Assembly: GCA_965224215.1 (NCBI GenBank)
Contig: CBDCYS010000039.1
Location: 248,001-312,000, forward strand
Direction of reading: 5' to 3'
From: CBDCYS01 sp965224215
Lineage (GTDB): Bacteria; Acidobacteriota; Terriglobia; Bryobacterales; UBA6623
DNA length: 64,000 bases
The notes under the pieces are model-generated. The model had not been told where the DNA came from and did not search any database. It saw only the letters and a list, made by a program, of their open reading frames with translations. Below are positions 27,498-36,802 of the stretch, piece by piece; position 1 is the stretch's first letter, and every line of letters begins with the position of its first letter. Both the position numbers and the translations under genes were made by a program.

Positions 27498-28337
27498 CTA
27501 AAGAGCCGCCCACTGCCGCTTGAGGAACTTGGTTCCTTCGAAAGCAATGTCGTCCGTGGTGGGGGCAAGGTCGCGCCAAATCGCGGTCGCTGCGGACAAC
27601 TCGGCAATGGTCGAGTTGAACGATTCGATAGTCAGCCAGTTGTCGTAGCCGATTTCTTTCAGTACACCCAGCACACCGGCCCAATCGGTGTGCCCGGTGC
27701 CGGGAGTGCCGCGATCGTTCTCGCAGGTGTGTACGTGCTTGAGATGCCTGGCGCACAGGCGGTAGGCGTCGGGGACGTTCTTCTCCTCGATGTTCGAGTG
27801 GAACGTGTCGAAGAGAATGCCGATGTTCGGATTGCCGACCTCTTCGATAAAACGAACTGTATCGGCGGCCGTGTTGAGGAAATAGGTTTCAAAGCGATTC
27901 AGGGGCTCGACGGCAAGCTGGATGCCGGTTTTTTCCAGTGTTGTGCCGATTTGCTGGTGGAACTCGACACCCCACTTCCATTCGTCGTCGGTGCGCCGCC
28001 GGCCGGGCAAGTGTCCAACAGGAGAGTACGTCGGTCCCGCGATCATCTCGGCTCCGACATCCGCCGCGGTGAGGATGAGTGTTTTCCAGTGTTCGACCGT
28101 GCTGGAGCGGACAGCGGCGTCGTCACTAATCGGGTTTTTCCCCGATGGGTTGACGGAGCAAAACGTACAGGCCAACTCGTGCTTGGCCAGCGCCGACTTC
28201 AATGCCACCGTATCGAGATCCGACGGGTCGAAGACTGGAATCTCAATACCGTCGATACCGGCTTCCTTGATTGCCTCAAGCGGAATGGATGAATCAAACG
28301 CTCCCGACCAAATCATAGTGTTGACGCCGAACCGCAT
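27498..28337 (-). CDS. sugar phosphate isomerase/epimerase (D-tagatose/D-psicose 3-epimerase-like)
   Basis: A 279-residue TIM-barrel protein starting at MRFGVNTMIWSG (ATG 28335-28337, with GGAGG upstream). The metal and catalytic residues of the DTE/DPE family are visible: AVEPLNRFETYFLN contains the first Glu, LFDTFHSNIEE the Asp and His, HVHTCENDRGTPG the second His and Arg, and ESFN the second Glu. It interconverts C3 epimers of free ketohexoses in characterised members; related proteins act on sugar phosphates or 3-keto sugars. It is convergent with, and 100 bp beyond, the interrupted rlmD. Confidence 0.85.
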   Translation of the reverse strand: MRFGVNTMIWSGAFDSSIPLEAIKEAGIDGIEIPVFDPSDLDTVALKSALAKHELACTFCSVNPSGKNPISDDAAVRSSTVEHWKTLILTAADVGAEMIAGPTYSPVGHLPGRRRTDDEWKWGVEFHQQIGTTLEKTGIQLAVEPLNRFETYFLNTAADTVRFIEEVGNPNIGILFDTFHSNIEEKNVPDAYRLCARHLKHVHTCENDRGTPGTGHTDWAGVLGVLKEIGYDNWLTIESFNSTIAELSAATAIWRDLAPTTDDIAFEGTKFLKRQWAAL

Positions 28338-28533
28338 GGGAATGCTACCTCCTGGTATTGCTCTTCTGGTCTTGCCCGTACCCGGATGGTGGAACCACGT
28401 CCGAACGAAGATTTTCAGAAGACCGTATCCGGACATTGAACCAATGATTATGGCACGGGCTGGCTTGCGCGGGTCTGCCCCAGATCCGTCCGTAAAGACT
28501 CTGGTTGCCTCCGAAAACGTTTTAAATACCCGT

Positions 28534-28629
28534 AGCGCAGGGCTCGTCAGAGACCTGCGGCTTTTCGGAGCGTTCACCCGCCGAGTGCGACCTGACGAAA
28601 GGCCGCAGGTCTCTGACGAGCCCTGCGCT
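28534..28629. repeat. 28-bp perfect inverted repeat
   Basis: The 28 bases 28534-28561 and 28602-28629 are exact reverse complements, with a 40-base spacer that adds a partial second pairing. The arms include GGCTCGTCAGAGACCTGCGG and its inverse. A transcript from either strand would form a long hairpin. It lies just upstream of the epimerase gene and may be a REP/BIME-like element or a MITE remnant. Confidence 0.85.
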
Positions 28630-29060
28630 GATATGGTGTGACCTGTCAAGTTGGCGCGCACGACTGCTGTCGCGCGGAGCCTCAACTCCGCGTTGGCCAA
28701 CGAACGAGGACAAGAAGAACAGCCTGTGGAAGAGAGCGTTTACGACGATGGATCCATCTGATATTCGCGGGTTCTCGCCAGAGTAGTCTGCGTCGTGGAG
28801 CTGCCTCACTCTACGGACGAAGGTCGTTCAACCGAGCGCTTCCTTGACGAAGGTCGCTCCATCAAGCGCTTCTTAGCGCAGTCGAGGGTTCTCCTGGCAG
28901 GCTCAGTTTCCAGTCAGCCGTCCTCCTTGTCCTACCTTGTGAGGCTGCCGCCCGAAGCCGGCAACCAAAATCGTTATCGCTACCGCTTGCTGGCAGCTCA
29001 TCGTCCTCGGCAGCTAGCCATCGCCCTCGTATAAGGTGCCTCTTGGCGGCCGGACGGGTT
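28630..29060. other. intergenic, no gene; 30-bp tandem repeat
   Basis: No supported gene. Two imperfect 30-bp units lie at 28816-28845 and 28846-28875, each beginning GACGAAGGTCG and containing AGCGCTTC. Their product in one frame would read DEGRSTERFL-DEGRSIKRFL, but no start or ribosome-binding site supports translation. Confidence 0.5.
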
Positions 29061-29104
29061 CTGTCAAGGGCGCGGGTTACCGCGGCGAAGCGTACCCTTG
29101 ACAG
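29061..29104. repeat. 10-bp inverted repeat hairpin next to the dead IS110
   Basis: CTGTCAAGGG (29061-29070) and CCCTTGACAG (29095-29104) are perfect complements around a 24-base loop rich in CG. It lies downstream of the IS110 transposase on that gene's strand. Confidence 0.6.
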
Positions 29105-29142
29105 GTTTCGGCCGGTCGCCTACGACGTCAATCGAGGGCGAT

Positions 29143-29225
29143 GGCGGTCTCCCTGGCGGTCTCCTTGTCGGCCGTCTCCCTGGCGGTCTCCTTGTCGGCC
29201 GTCTCCCTGTCGGCCGTCTCGAGCG
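29143..29225. repeat. 27-bp higher-order tandem repeat (12-bp and 15-bp subunits)
   Basis: Units GGCGGTCTCCCT and GGCGGTCTCCTTGTC (or GGCCGTCTCC variants) alternate over about 80 bp, giving a 27-bp period. On the minus strand one frame encodes repeated DRQGDGRQG. The block starts directly after the IS110 transposase stop. Confidence 0.7.
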
Positions 29226-29226
29226 T

Positions 29227-30398
29227 TCAGCAAGCATTCAATCCCTGTTTCTCCTGTTGTGTTCGGGTCTGTTCGATCACGATTGCCCAGATGAATCCCA
29301 GCAGTTCCCGCGCGATCGCGGTCACGACGACATTCGCGTGTTTGCCGTTGTTGCGCAGCTTGCGAAAGCGACCGCAAAGCCGCACCTGCGCCTTCCAGGC
29401 GATCGCTTGGACTGGGGGCGACGCCTTCTCGGCACGGCGTTGAATCAGCCGCGAGCGGCGTGCCGGGAAGCGATACGCCCAGGAGCATTCGACCAGCAGA
29501 CGGCGAGCTTCCTCGTTGCCTGCTTTGGTGATCGCGCCTTGACGGCGTCGCGCTCCGCTCGTGTTCTCCGACGAAGTCACCCCGACGAAACCCATCAGCT
29601 CGCGCGGGGAGTCGAAGCGTGTGAGATCGCCCAGCTCGGCCAGCAACGTCATCCCGCCAGCCAGTCCACGCCCCGCAGCGCCGTCAACGCCTGCGCTGGC
29701 CCTCCCAGGCTCCAGCCTTCCAGCTGATCATGCAACTGCTGCTCGAGGCGAGCCGTTCGGCTTTGCGCCTGGCGTATCGCCTCGGCGTATTCTTCGTAGG
29801 CGATCTGCGAGGCCGGCTGCTCAAAGCGTTACGTCTCGAGCCAGCGAAAGTGCGCTTGCGTCCAATTCTTGCGCCCGGGGAAACGCTTGTCGTGGCGCAG
29901 CAGCATAGCTCCGAGGCGTTGACGAAGTTGTTTGTCGATGAGTTTGCAGTCGCCGCGCGCGCGGCTCAGATCGCGGATCGCTTCGTGTTCCGGAGAGGGC
30001 GTCCAGACCGTGCTGAGCTCGCCGCCGCGATCGAGCCGAGCCAGGGTCAGCGCGTCGCGCCGATCGGTCTTGACGCGATCGCCGGATTTGCGCGGGGTCA
30101 GCGACGGCGCGACCAGGTCGCCATCGTGTTCGGTGTCACGAATCTGCCGGCAAATGCCGTAGCCACAGGGGCCGGCTTCGTAGCAGTAGTGCAGCCTCTG
30201 ACCAGACGGGGCGAATGCGGAAATCAAGCGACGAATGGCTTCAGGCCGGTTGTCGATCTTGCCGTAGAAATGCGCCTCGCCCCGCCCCGCCGCGGCGACA
30301 GCGACCGAGATACTGTTTTTGTGAACGTCCATCCCGACGTATTTGTCGTAACTGTTGCACTTGTTCATCTCTTTGTTGAACTCGCTAGACTCCTTCAT
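29227..30398 (-). pseudogene. IS110-family transposase, broken by a stop and a frameshift
   Basis: A strong AGGAGG and ATG (30398) open MKESSEFNKEMNK and the DEDD domain VGMDVHKNSISVAVA with KTDRRDALTLARL. An in-frame TAA (29829-29831) follows HFRWLET. The same frame then continues with RFEQPASQIAYEEYAEAIRQ and ALTALRGVDWLAG to a TGA near 29649-29651. From there homology resumes in another frame as MTLLAELGDLTRFDSPREL and KAGNEEARRLLVECSWAYR, the Transposase_20 domain, to 29227. So one nonsense codon and one frameshift separate it from a functional gene. This group is distinct from the intact IS110-type copy at 47802. Confidence 0.85.
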
Positions 30399-31249
30399 GA
30401 CCTGTCCTCCTCGATGCGGCTCTGCGCATCTGTTTGAAGCGTAACCCGCGACTCTCGCGGTTGGACAGGTCACTCCATCTTCTCTACGGGTGTTCGCCAA
30501 CAACTCAGCAACGCAAAGGTCGCCTTACGGACGGATTGTGGTCTGCTGCATTGTGCAGCAGCAACGCGATCAGTTCCGCTTCAGCCTTCGGGAGTTCGGC
30601 GCGTGACCCACCTAATTGGTGTGTCAGTAAGCGGGTTTGAGCGGATTTGAGCGCATTTCAGGAAATGCGTTCGTCCTTTATTCGCCTTTGTCGCAGCGTT
30701 TGTGATCCAAAGATCGGAACACGGCAAGCTCGTCGTCCGTCGCTCTTTGATGCAAACTCCATTTGAACCATCATACGTTGGGATTTCAGACTGTCGTGCC
30801 TTGTTTATCCTTCACCGGCGCTCTTGATCTTATTGTAATGCACGTGTCAAGGTATTTCTGGGATATTGCAGTGTTTTCGGGCCGAATCCCCTCGACCCCG
30901 TGCCTACGCACGGGGCTCTGAGGGTCGGGCGAGATGTGCGGAACCGGCGAAGCCCCAGGGACCATCTCGCGGGATTCTCGTAAGCCTCTATCGGCTTTTT
31001 ACCCCGGAAATTGGCGGTATCAAAGGCAGCGCCCTTACGCGGCTTTTCGAGTGCGAGCCGCGTACGTCGGATGAGCGGCCTCGCCGCGAGTTACTTCGCG
31101 GCTAGGTTCGTCGGCTCAGGCGGAACTTGAACTCTCGCCGCCAGAGGGTCGGGTTGAGCCCCGGCGGAAAGCGCGCCTTGCACGCTGGCCGCAAGCTTCC
31201 AGAAAGATTGCCGTAGCGCAATGAGATCGGCCGGTTCGATGAAAGTCAG
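30399..31249. other. intergenic of 850 bp with hairpins, no supported gene
   Basis: Contains the upstream part of the IS110 element and several small palindromes. CCCCGTGC (30896-30903) and GCACGGGG (30908-30915) flank a CTAC loop, and GCCGCGA ... TCGCGGC forms another near 31083-31103. A frame at 30866-31105 exists only because of base composition and has no start context. Nothing else can be assigned. Confidence 0.5.
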
Positions 31250-32655
31250 TCATCCCAGCAGCATGATCCACTGGAACAGGAATAGGTTCATGGTGTAGTC
31301 GATCGAGAGGTGGAAAACCAGGGCTACGGCGAGTGCAGAGCGCCGGGTGCGGCTAAACCAGATCAACACAGGCAACGACAACTCGACAACCAGGACTGAC
31401 CAGGTAAGGAGGTTCGTGGCGGGCATGAATTCGAAGAAAAATCCCGGCACGGGAAATCTTCCGAAAAGGTCCTCACCGCGAGCCACATAATACATTGCCG
31501 TACCGTCGATCCATTCCGTGCCGCGCGCTTTTTCCCACCCGGCGCAGAGCACGACGAGGGTGGTTTGTATTTGGATCAGCCACAACGCCCAAGCCGGCTT
31601 CAACGCTACGGCGCCCCGCCGGCCCGCTCGCCGCGCCTTGAGGAAAGCGTCCAGCGACAACGAGTCCGACAGCAGCAACAGAATCAGCAGGAAGCAGAAG
31701 ACGCGGAATAGCGTGTCCTCTCCGTCGAGAATCAGTTGGTTGCGATGCTGAATGCAACCAACCAGGCAAACAGACAAATCGCCTGGATCCTTGAATGGAA
31801 TCCGATCAGAAGCGCGAGGATCTGGGCGTTGAAAATCCCATAACAGATCCATAGGGTTGTGGCTTTCTCAGGAAGCCACGCAAAGATCGTCAGTGTGTCG
31901 GGGTCGACCACGAGCCGGGAAGCATCGAAGGGAAGCACGCCCGACCCGCCGAACCATTGATCCAAGTATGCGTAGTATCCCAGGCTGTTCGCCAGCAATA
32001 GCAGGGCGAATCCGATGCGGAAAGCCCCGCAGATGCGAACGTCGACTTGCCGAAAAAAGAACCGGTCCCAGGATTCGCCGAAACCCCGCAAGTTTGGTAA
32101 AGCAGTTATCATCGGTAGTAATCGGTAGTATTTCGTGGACATGAGGTACTCTTGCCGCGGAACGCGTCCATCCCCTAACCAGTTCCAGGCTCCATCCAAT
32201 GGATCCGGTACAACAGTCCAGTGCCGTCGCAACTCAACGCGGACAACCTTCTTGTCGAAGTGGACAGTCGGCCGCTGGCGCACGCGATAGTCGATGAACG
32301 GTCCCCACGCGGACGAATACGCGTTCAAGCGGAGCCGGTCGTAGAATTTCATATGGCGCACCTGCCCGAACTTCTGCCATGGAGTCAGCTCTCCCCAGCG
32401 AGGAGACTCCCATATGTAGGAAGAGCCGTCAGCGAAACGCATGGTTGCGGTGATGGTCGGATTGATCGTCTTCGGCGATGGCGCAAACAGTTGCCATGAC
32501 TCCTGCCACAACCCAGTTGCGTCCAAGGCGGGATCGATCCACTCCTTCAAGCTTTGGTACGCGGGCGAAGTGCTGGGGGTAGCATCAATCAGACTCAGGC
32601 CCAGAAAGCCGGCGATGACGAGATTCGCTGCGAATTTTCGGGTACGGGGCCACAT
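31250..32655 (-). pseudogene. HTTM (vitamin-K-dependent gamma-carboxylase-like) membrane protein, single-base frameshift
   Basis: The first frame (32655 to 31732) begins MWPRTRKFAANLVIAG and carries an N-terminal domain of about 200 residues with WQLFAPSPKT, then the HTTM segment (DVRICGAFRIGFALLLLANS and GGSGVLPFD). It stops with FSIATN. The second frame continues the HTTM domain as QHRNQLILDGEDTLFRVF, GWEKARGTEWIDGTAMYYV and ends at 31250. Inserting one base near 31742 (after GCATT) joins the two, giving a normal AF-QHRN transition. HTTM proteins are membrane enzymes related to gamma-glutamyl carboxylase; function here unknown. A sequencing error cannot be excluded. Confidence 0.75.
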
Positions 32656-32997
32656 GCCTCGGCGAACTCTAATTGGACTTCTAACGGAAGTCTAACCCGA
32701 GATGCTCGGCCGAGCTATGATGTAAAAACCTCACGCCCCAGGGGGAGAAACGACCGACCTAGCTCCCCGGCACGGTCCACAACTGGAACTAAAGGACCAG
32801 GATTCGGAAGCGGGCTCACGCCTGCGGCGCGGGTAGCACGCTACGCTACCAGGTCGGCCCGGAGGCCGACGCTGCCGGCCGGGAGGCGTTTGTTCGCGCA
32901 GGGGTTCACACTCCTCGGAGCGTCCGCTTTGCTTCACCACCGCGCTACGATCGCGCGCCGCCTGCGGCGTGCGGCGGAAGTGTCGCTGCTACCGGGA
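32656..32997. other. intergenic, no supported gene
   Basis: About 340 bp between the HTTM gene start and the glnD stop. It contains short palindromes around GGTAGCACGCTACGCTACC (32825-32845) and a G+C-rich segment, with no ribosome-binding site plus start pair that leads to a convincing frame. Confidence 0.5.
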
Positions 32998-35574
32998 TTA
33001 CGACGATGTGGAGGAAGAGCAAGCAGCCTCGAGCTCTTCTTTGAGCGCTTCACACTTCGAGGGCTCTAGCTTTTCGCCGCCTGGACCGGCCAGGTAAAAG
33101 ACGTCAATGGCGCGATGGCCCTGGGTGTCGATCAGAACGACTTCGATACTGCATTCAAATTGCGAAATTTTGCTGGCAAGATCAAAAAGAAGTCCTGTGC
33201 GATCCTGCGCGGTTACGTGAAAAACCGTGGCGCTGGGCGATGATTCATTGTCGAAAGAAACTCTCGGCTTGACGTGTGTTTTCCGCTTGACGGCGAACGC
33301 CGACTGGCGGCGGCCGACGATCTCGCTGATGTCAGCGTGGCCTTCAGCGGCCTTCTTTAAGGCATTCTTTAGAGTCAAAATCTCGGGCGGGTTGAGCTCC
33401 AGCGAACGCTGTGGGTCGGAAACAACGAATGTGTCGAGGGCCATCCCTTGGGTGTTTGCGAACGCTTCGACCTTTTCGATATTAAGGCCTTGGCTCGATA
33501 GCGTGGCGCACAGCGAGGCGAACAGGAACGGCCGGTCGTGAGTCACAACGACAACGTCATAGAGCGAGTGCCGTTTGGAAATGCTGACCGCTGAAGCACT
33601 CGTGGCGAGTTTCCGACTCAATTGAAACTGAGAAAAGATCTGATCGGAGGGCTGGGTACGAAGGTAACGGCGCGGAAAGCCTTCGAGAAACTCCGTGATC
33701 TCAGCTTTTTCTTCGTCAGAAGCGGTCCTCTTCAGTAGAGCTTCCGAGCGCTCAACGTGAATGCGGCGCTCTTGAAAGTCACGGCTGAGAACCCGATAAG
33801 ACGAGATGTAGAGTTGCCAGAGAACGTCCTTGCGCCAGGCCGTCATCGCCTTGGGATTCACGGCGCTGATGTCGGCAAAGGTCATCAAGGTCAGCGCTTT
33901 GAGCCGTGCCTCCGTGCCCACAACGTTACTGAACTGCTCGATCGTCTCGGGCTCGCTGATGTCGCGGCCTGTCATCGTTGCCGACATCTCCAGGTGGTGG
34001 CGGACTAGGAACAGGACGGTTTCTCGATCCTCCTGATCCAACTGGATTCTATCCATGGCCTTCGTGGCCAAATCAACGCTGTGCTGGGAGTGGGCTCCCG
34101 CCGGCATACCCTTGCCGACGTCGTGGAATAGCAGAGCGAAATAAACCAGTTCGGGCTTTTCCAGCTCGGATAGCAGGCGGGAGAAACGTTCCGAGAGGGG
34201 ATCTCCGTCCGCCGAGAGGTCGTGAAGAATCTGGATCGCGACAAAGGTATGCTCGTCGACCGTATAGCGATGGTAGAAATCGCGAATGACAAGGCAGTCG
34301 ATCAGCTCGTACTCCGGGAATACTGCAAACAGTACCCCCGTCTCGCGCATTGCTGTCAGGGCTTCGTAGGCAAATGGCAACGAGAGAGTGTCGGCGATCA
34401 TCGGCCAAAAAGGGCCGCCGGAACGGGTCTGCTCGGTGATCACCGGAAGTGCCTTTTCAACCCGCCGCTCGGTTTCTACGGCGAGAGGTATCCCGTGCCG
34501 GGAGACAAAGGCAAATAGTTGCAGTGCGAGCTCAGGCTGGGTTGCCAGGGCCTGACTGCTGCGCAGATAGAGCCGACCGCGCCGCACCACAAAATCGCCA
34601 TTGGACAAGCGAGATTTACGGTCACGAAAAAGCGTAAAGAGCGATTGCCCGGTGCCGGCCGATTCCTCAATCTGACGGTCGGCGAGGCGATAGATAACCC
34701 GCACATGCCGAAAATAGTCGCGCATCCATTCCGAGGTTCGCTGCGTTTGGCGGAAAGCCCTGCCCGCCCCTTCGCTCGCTACGGTTTCCTGGAGATCGAA
34801 AGTCAGTTTGTTGAGGTCCCGCTTGTTGAAATAGTGCAGATAGCAGCGCAGGGCGAACAAGAACTTTTTCGCCGACTGGAGTTTATCGCGAGATTCCGCC
34901 GGTAGAAACTCCTCACTCTCCGGCAGCCGAACGGCCGACATATTGGTGAGCTGAGAAATCCAGCAGGCCAGTTGAAGGTCGCGCAGTCCGCCAGGCCCTT
35001 CCTTGATGTCGGGTTCGAGATGGTAGATTGTTTCGCGGGCAAGAGCGTGGCGGATTTGAGCTAGTTCCAAGAGGTTCTTGAGCAGATCCTTTTGCTCACG
35101 CAGATAAAATCGTGGCAGTTGGCGATAGCGCAGGTCCTCGTAGAGAGTCTGATCGCCCGCCAGATAACGGGTGTCGAGCAGGCTGATGTTGAGTTCAGCG
35201 TTGTCGGGCGCCACGCGGGCACACTCGGCAGGGACACGCACGGAGTGCGAAACCCTGAGTTTTGCGTCCCAAAGTTGTGCTAGCAGTTGTGAGGTTTGCT
35301 CCTTGTAGGTTGCCGTCCGCCCAGGGTGCTCGACCAGCAACAGCAGGTCAACGTCGGAGTGGGGAAATAGCTGGCTGCGCCCGTAACCCCCAACCGCAAT
35401 CAGAGCCACACCCGAGCGTTCCGCGTCAAGAAAGGAGCGGCCGAAGCAGCCCCGGACGACTTCGTCGGTCTCTGCGGAACGCGCTGCCACGTCACGCAGG
35501 CCATCACCGTCCGCGAAGAAGCTCTCTCGCAGATGATCGACCGGCTCCGCGCTTGCTGCAGACGGTTCAGACAT
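32998..35574 (-). CDS. glnD: bifunctional [protein-PII] uridylyltransferase/uridylyl-removing enzyme
   Basis: An 858-residue nitrogen sensor that uridylylates PII under low glutamine and removes UMP under high glutamine. Domain order is complete: nucleotidyltransferase motif GGYGRSQLFPHSDVDLL near residues 61-78 with both catalytic Asps, the nucleotidyltransferase-associated helical domain with EGPGGLRDLQ, an HD domain (LLFHDVGKG), and two C-terminal ACT domains starting near residues 680 and 790. It is the last gene of a minus-strand group with PII and two ammonium transporters, which is its functional context. An ATG start is followed directly by the family's usual variable N-terminus. Confidence 0.93.
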   Translation of the reverse strand: MSEPSAASAEPVDHLRESFFADGDGLRDVAARSAETDEVVRGCFGRSFLDAERSGVALIAVGGYGRSQLFPHSDVDLLLLVEHPGRTATYKEQTSQLLAQLWDAKLRVSHSVRVPAECARVAPDNAELNISLLDTRYLAGDQTLYEDLRYRQLPRFYLREQKDLLKNLLELAQIRHALARETIYHLEPDIKEGPGGLRDLQLACWISQLTNMSAVRLPESEEFLPAESRDKLQSAKKFLFALRCYLHYFNKRDLNKLTFDLQETVASEGAGRAFRQTQRTSEWMRDYFRHVRVIYRLADRQIEESAGTGQSLFTLFRDRKSRLSNGDFVVRRGRLYLRSSQALATQPELALQLFAFVSRHGIPLAVETERRVEKALPVITEQTRSGGPFWPMIADTLSLPFAYEALTAMRETGVLFAVFPEYELIDCLVIRDFYHRYTVDEHTFVAIQILHDLSADGDPLSERFSRLLSELEKPELVYFALLFHDVGKGMPAGAHSQHSVDLATKAMDRIQLDQEDRETVLFLVRHHLEMSATMTGRDISEPETIEQFSNVVGTEARLKALTLMTFADISAVNPKAMTAWRKDVLWQLYISSYRVLSRDFQERRIHVERSEALLKRTASDEEKAEITEFLEGFPRRYLRTQPSDQIFSQFQLSRKLATSASAVSISKRHSLYDVVVVTHDRPFLFASLCATLSSQGLNIEKVEAFANTQGMALDTFVVSDPQRSLELNPPEILTLKNALKKAAEGHADISEIVGRRQSAFAVKRKTHVKPRVSFDNESSPSATVFHVTAQDRTGLLFDLASKISQFECSIEVVLIDTQGHRAIDVFYLAGPGGEKLEPSKCEALKEELEAACSSSTSS

Positions 35575-35763
35575 AGCAGAGCCGGGCTTGACTCCGAGGC
35601 GAAAGAGCTCAAGACGAGCGAATCAGAAAGGAGACGAACAGGTTGCTGTACCTGTCGTACCAACCCCAACACTTAGGTTACCAAGTGATCCAACTACCCC
35701 GACGCCCGCCCGCGCCATATAGGAGGCGGCGCGGGCACTGAACGCAAGTGCACCGTCGACGAG

Positions 35764-36102
35764 CTAGAGAGCGGCGTCGCCGGTATCGTTGTTGCGGATG
35801 CGGATTGCTTCTTCCACGGGAAAGACGAAGACCTTGCCGTCTCCAATCTTGCCGGTTCGGGCAGCACCGATGATCGCCTCGGCAGTCTCCTGCACGCGTG
35901 CATCGTCGATGACTACTTCGATCTTCACTTTGGGCAGCAGGTCTACCTCGTATTCCTGCCCGCGATAGACCTCTTTGTGGCCCTTTTGGCGGCCATGGCC
36001 GCGGACATCGTAGATCGTCATGCCGTTGACACCGGCGGCCTTGAGGGCTTCGCGCACGTCATCCAGCTTGAATGGTTGAATAATGGCTTCAATTCTTTTC
36101 AT
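35764..36102 (-). CDS. glnK: nitrogen regulatory protein PII
   Basis: A 112-residue PII trimer subunit. MKRIEAIIQPFKLDDVREAL, the T-loop with the uridylylation Tyr51 (RGQEYEVDLLPK), the B-loop TGKIGDGKVFV and the C-loop RIRNNDTG are all intact. GAGGAGGATC precedes the ATG. I label it GlnK because it is next to ammonium transporter genes and because GlnK usually binds and closes AmtB; sequence alone does not separate GlnB and GlnK. GlnD in the same group would modify Tyr51. Confidence 0.93.
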   Translation of the reverse strand: MKRIEAIIQPFKLDDVREALKAAGVNGMTIYDVRGHGRQKGHKEVYRGQEYEVDLLPKVKIEVVIDDARVQETAEAIIGAARTGKIGDGKVFVFPVEEAIRIRNNDTGDAAL

Positions 36103-36119
36103 GGTATGATCCTCCTCGA

Positions 36120-36676
36120 TCAGCTTTCCAGGCTGTAGGCTTCCTCACCGTGCTGACTCAAATCCAAACCCTTGACTTCGTCCTCTTCGGAGACGCGCAG
36201 CCCAACGATGGCGTCGGTCACCTTCAAGATGATAAACGTTGCATTCGCTCGGCAAACGCCCCCGTGATGAGCGCGGGAGTGATGATGGCAAACATGAGTT
36301 GAAACACCATGAAAGTCAAATGTGAAATCGAACCGCTTGCTTCCTGCCCAACTCCGTTTAAGAGTGCGTAGTCAAAACCGCCGATAAAGGCATTTCCATC
36401 GGCAAACGCGAGGCTGTAGCCGACCAGTGCCCACAAGAGCGTGATCGCGCCCATCATTGCCAGGCACTGCATCATGGTTCCTAGAATGTTCTTCTTGCCT
36501 ACGAGGCCACCGTAGAAAAGTGCCAGACCAGGCCCGGTCAGCAGTAGTACGAGAGCAGAACAGACCAGTATCCAGGCATTGTCTCCGGTATCGATTTGAT
36601 CTCCCTCTTGTGCCCACATCGGCACGGACGTCAATAATCCAAACAGTAGTAAACGCATCATCGCGTTAGTTTTCAT
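36120..36676 (-). pseudogene. ammonium transporter (amtB paralogue 1) with large internal deletion
   Basis: The gene begins with a signal peptide (MKTNAMMRLLLFGLLTSVPM), then membrane segments to GAFAERM near codon 142. The frame then changes: the next conserved text, ATFIILKVTDAIVGLRV followed by EEDEVKGLDLSQHGEEAYS, is the family's C-terminal cytoplasmic tail, read in another frame up to a TGA at 36120. About 230 residues of the normal protein are missing between. The junction lies in GCGAATG, a sequence that both flanks would plausibly have shared, so a deletion between short repeats is likely. The paralogue upstream is intact. Confidence 0.85.
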
Positions 36677-36802
36677 CTCCTCACTCCTTCTGGGGCTGAA
36701 CCCCGCTTGTCCCGTCGTGGGGCGGAAACCGTGGGCTACATACTATCGCCAAGCTCGCGGAAAGGGCAACTCGGCTGAGCGGCGTTGCCTTTCCGAAGCC
36801 AA

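Noticed and set aside
28522..28809. Minus-strand ORF over the 28-bp inverted repeat
   Set aside because: Its residues are dictated by the repeat arms and have no start context; the repeat explains it.
30866..31105. Plus-strand ORF in a 850-bp intergenic gap
   Set aside because: Caused by short palindromes and base composition; no start region or homology.
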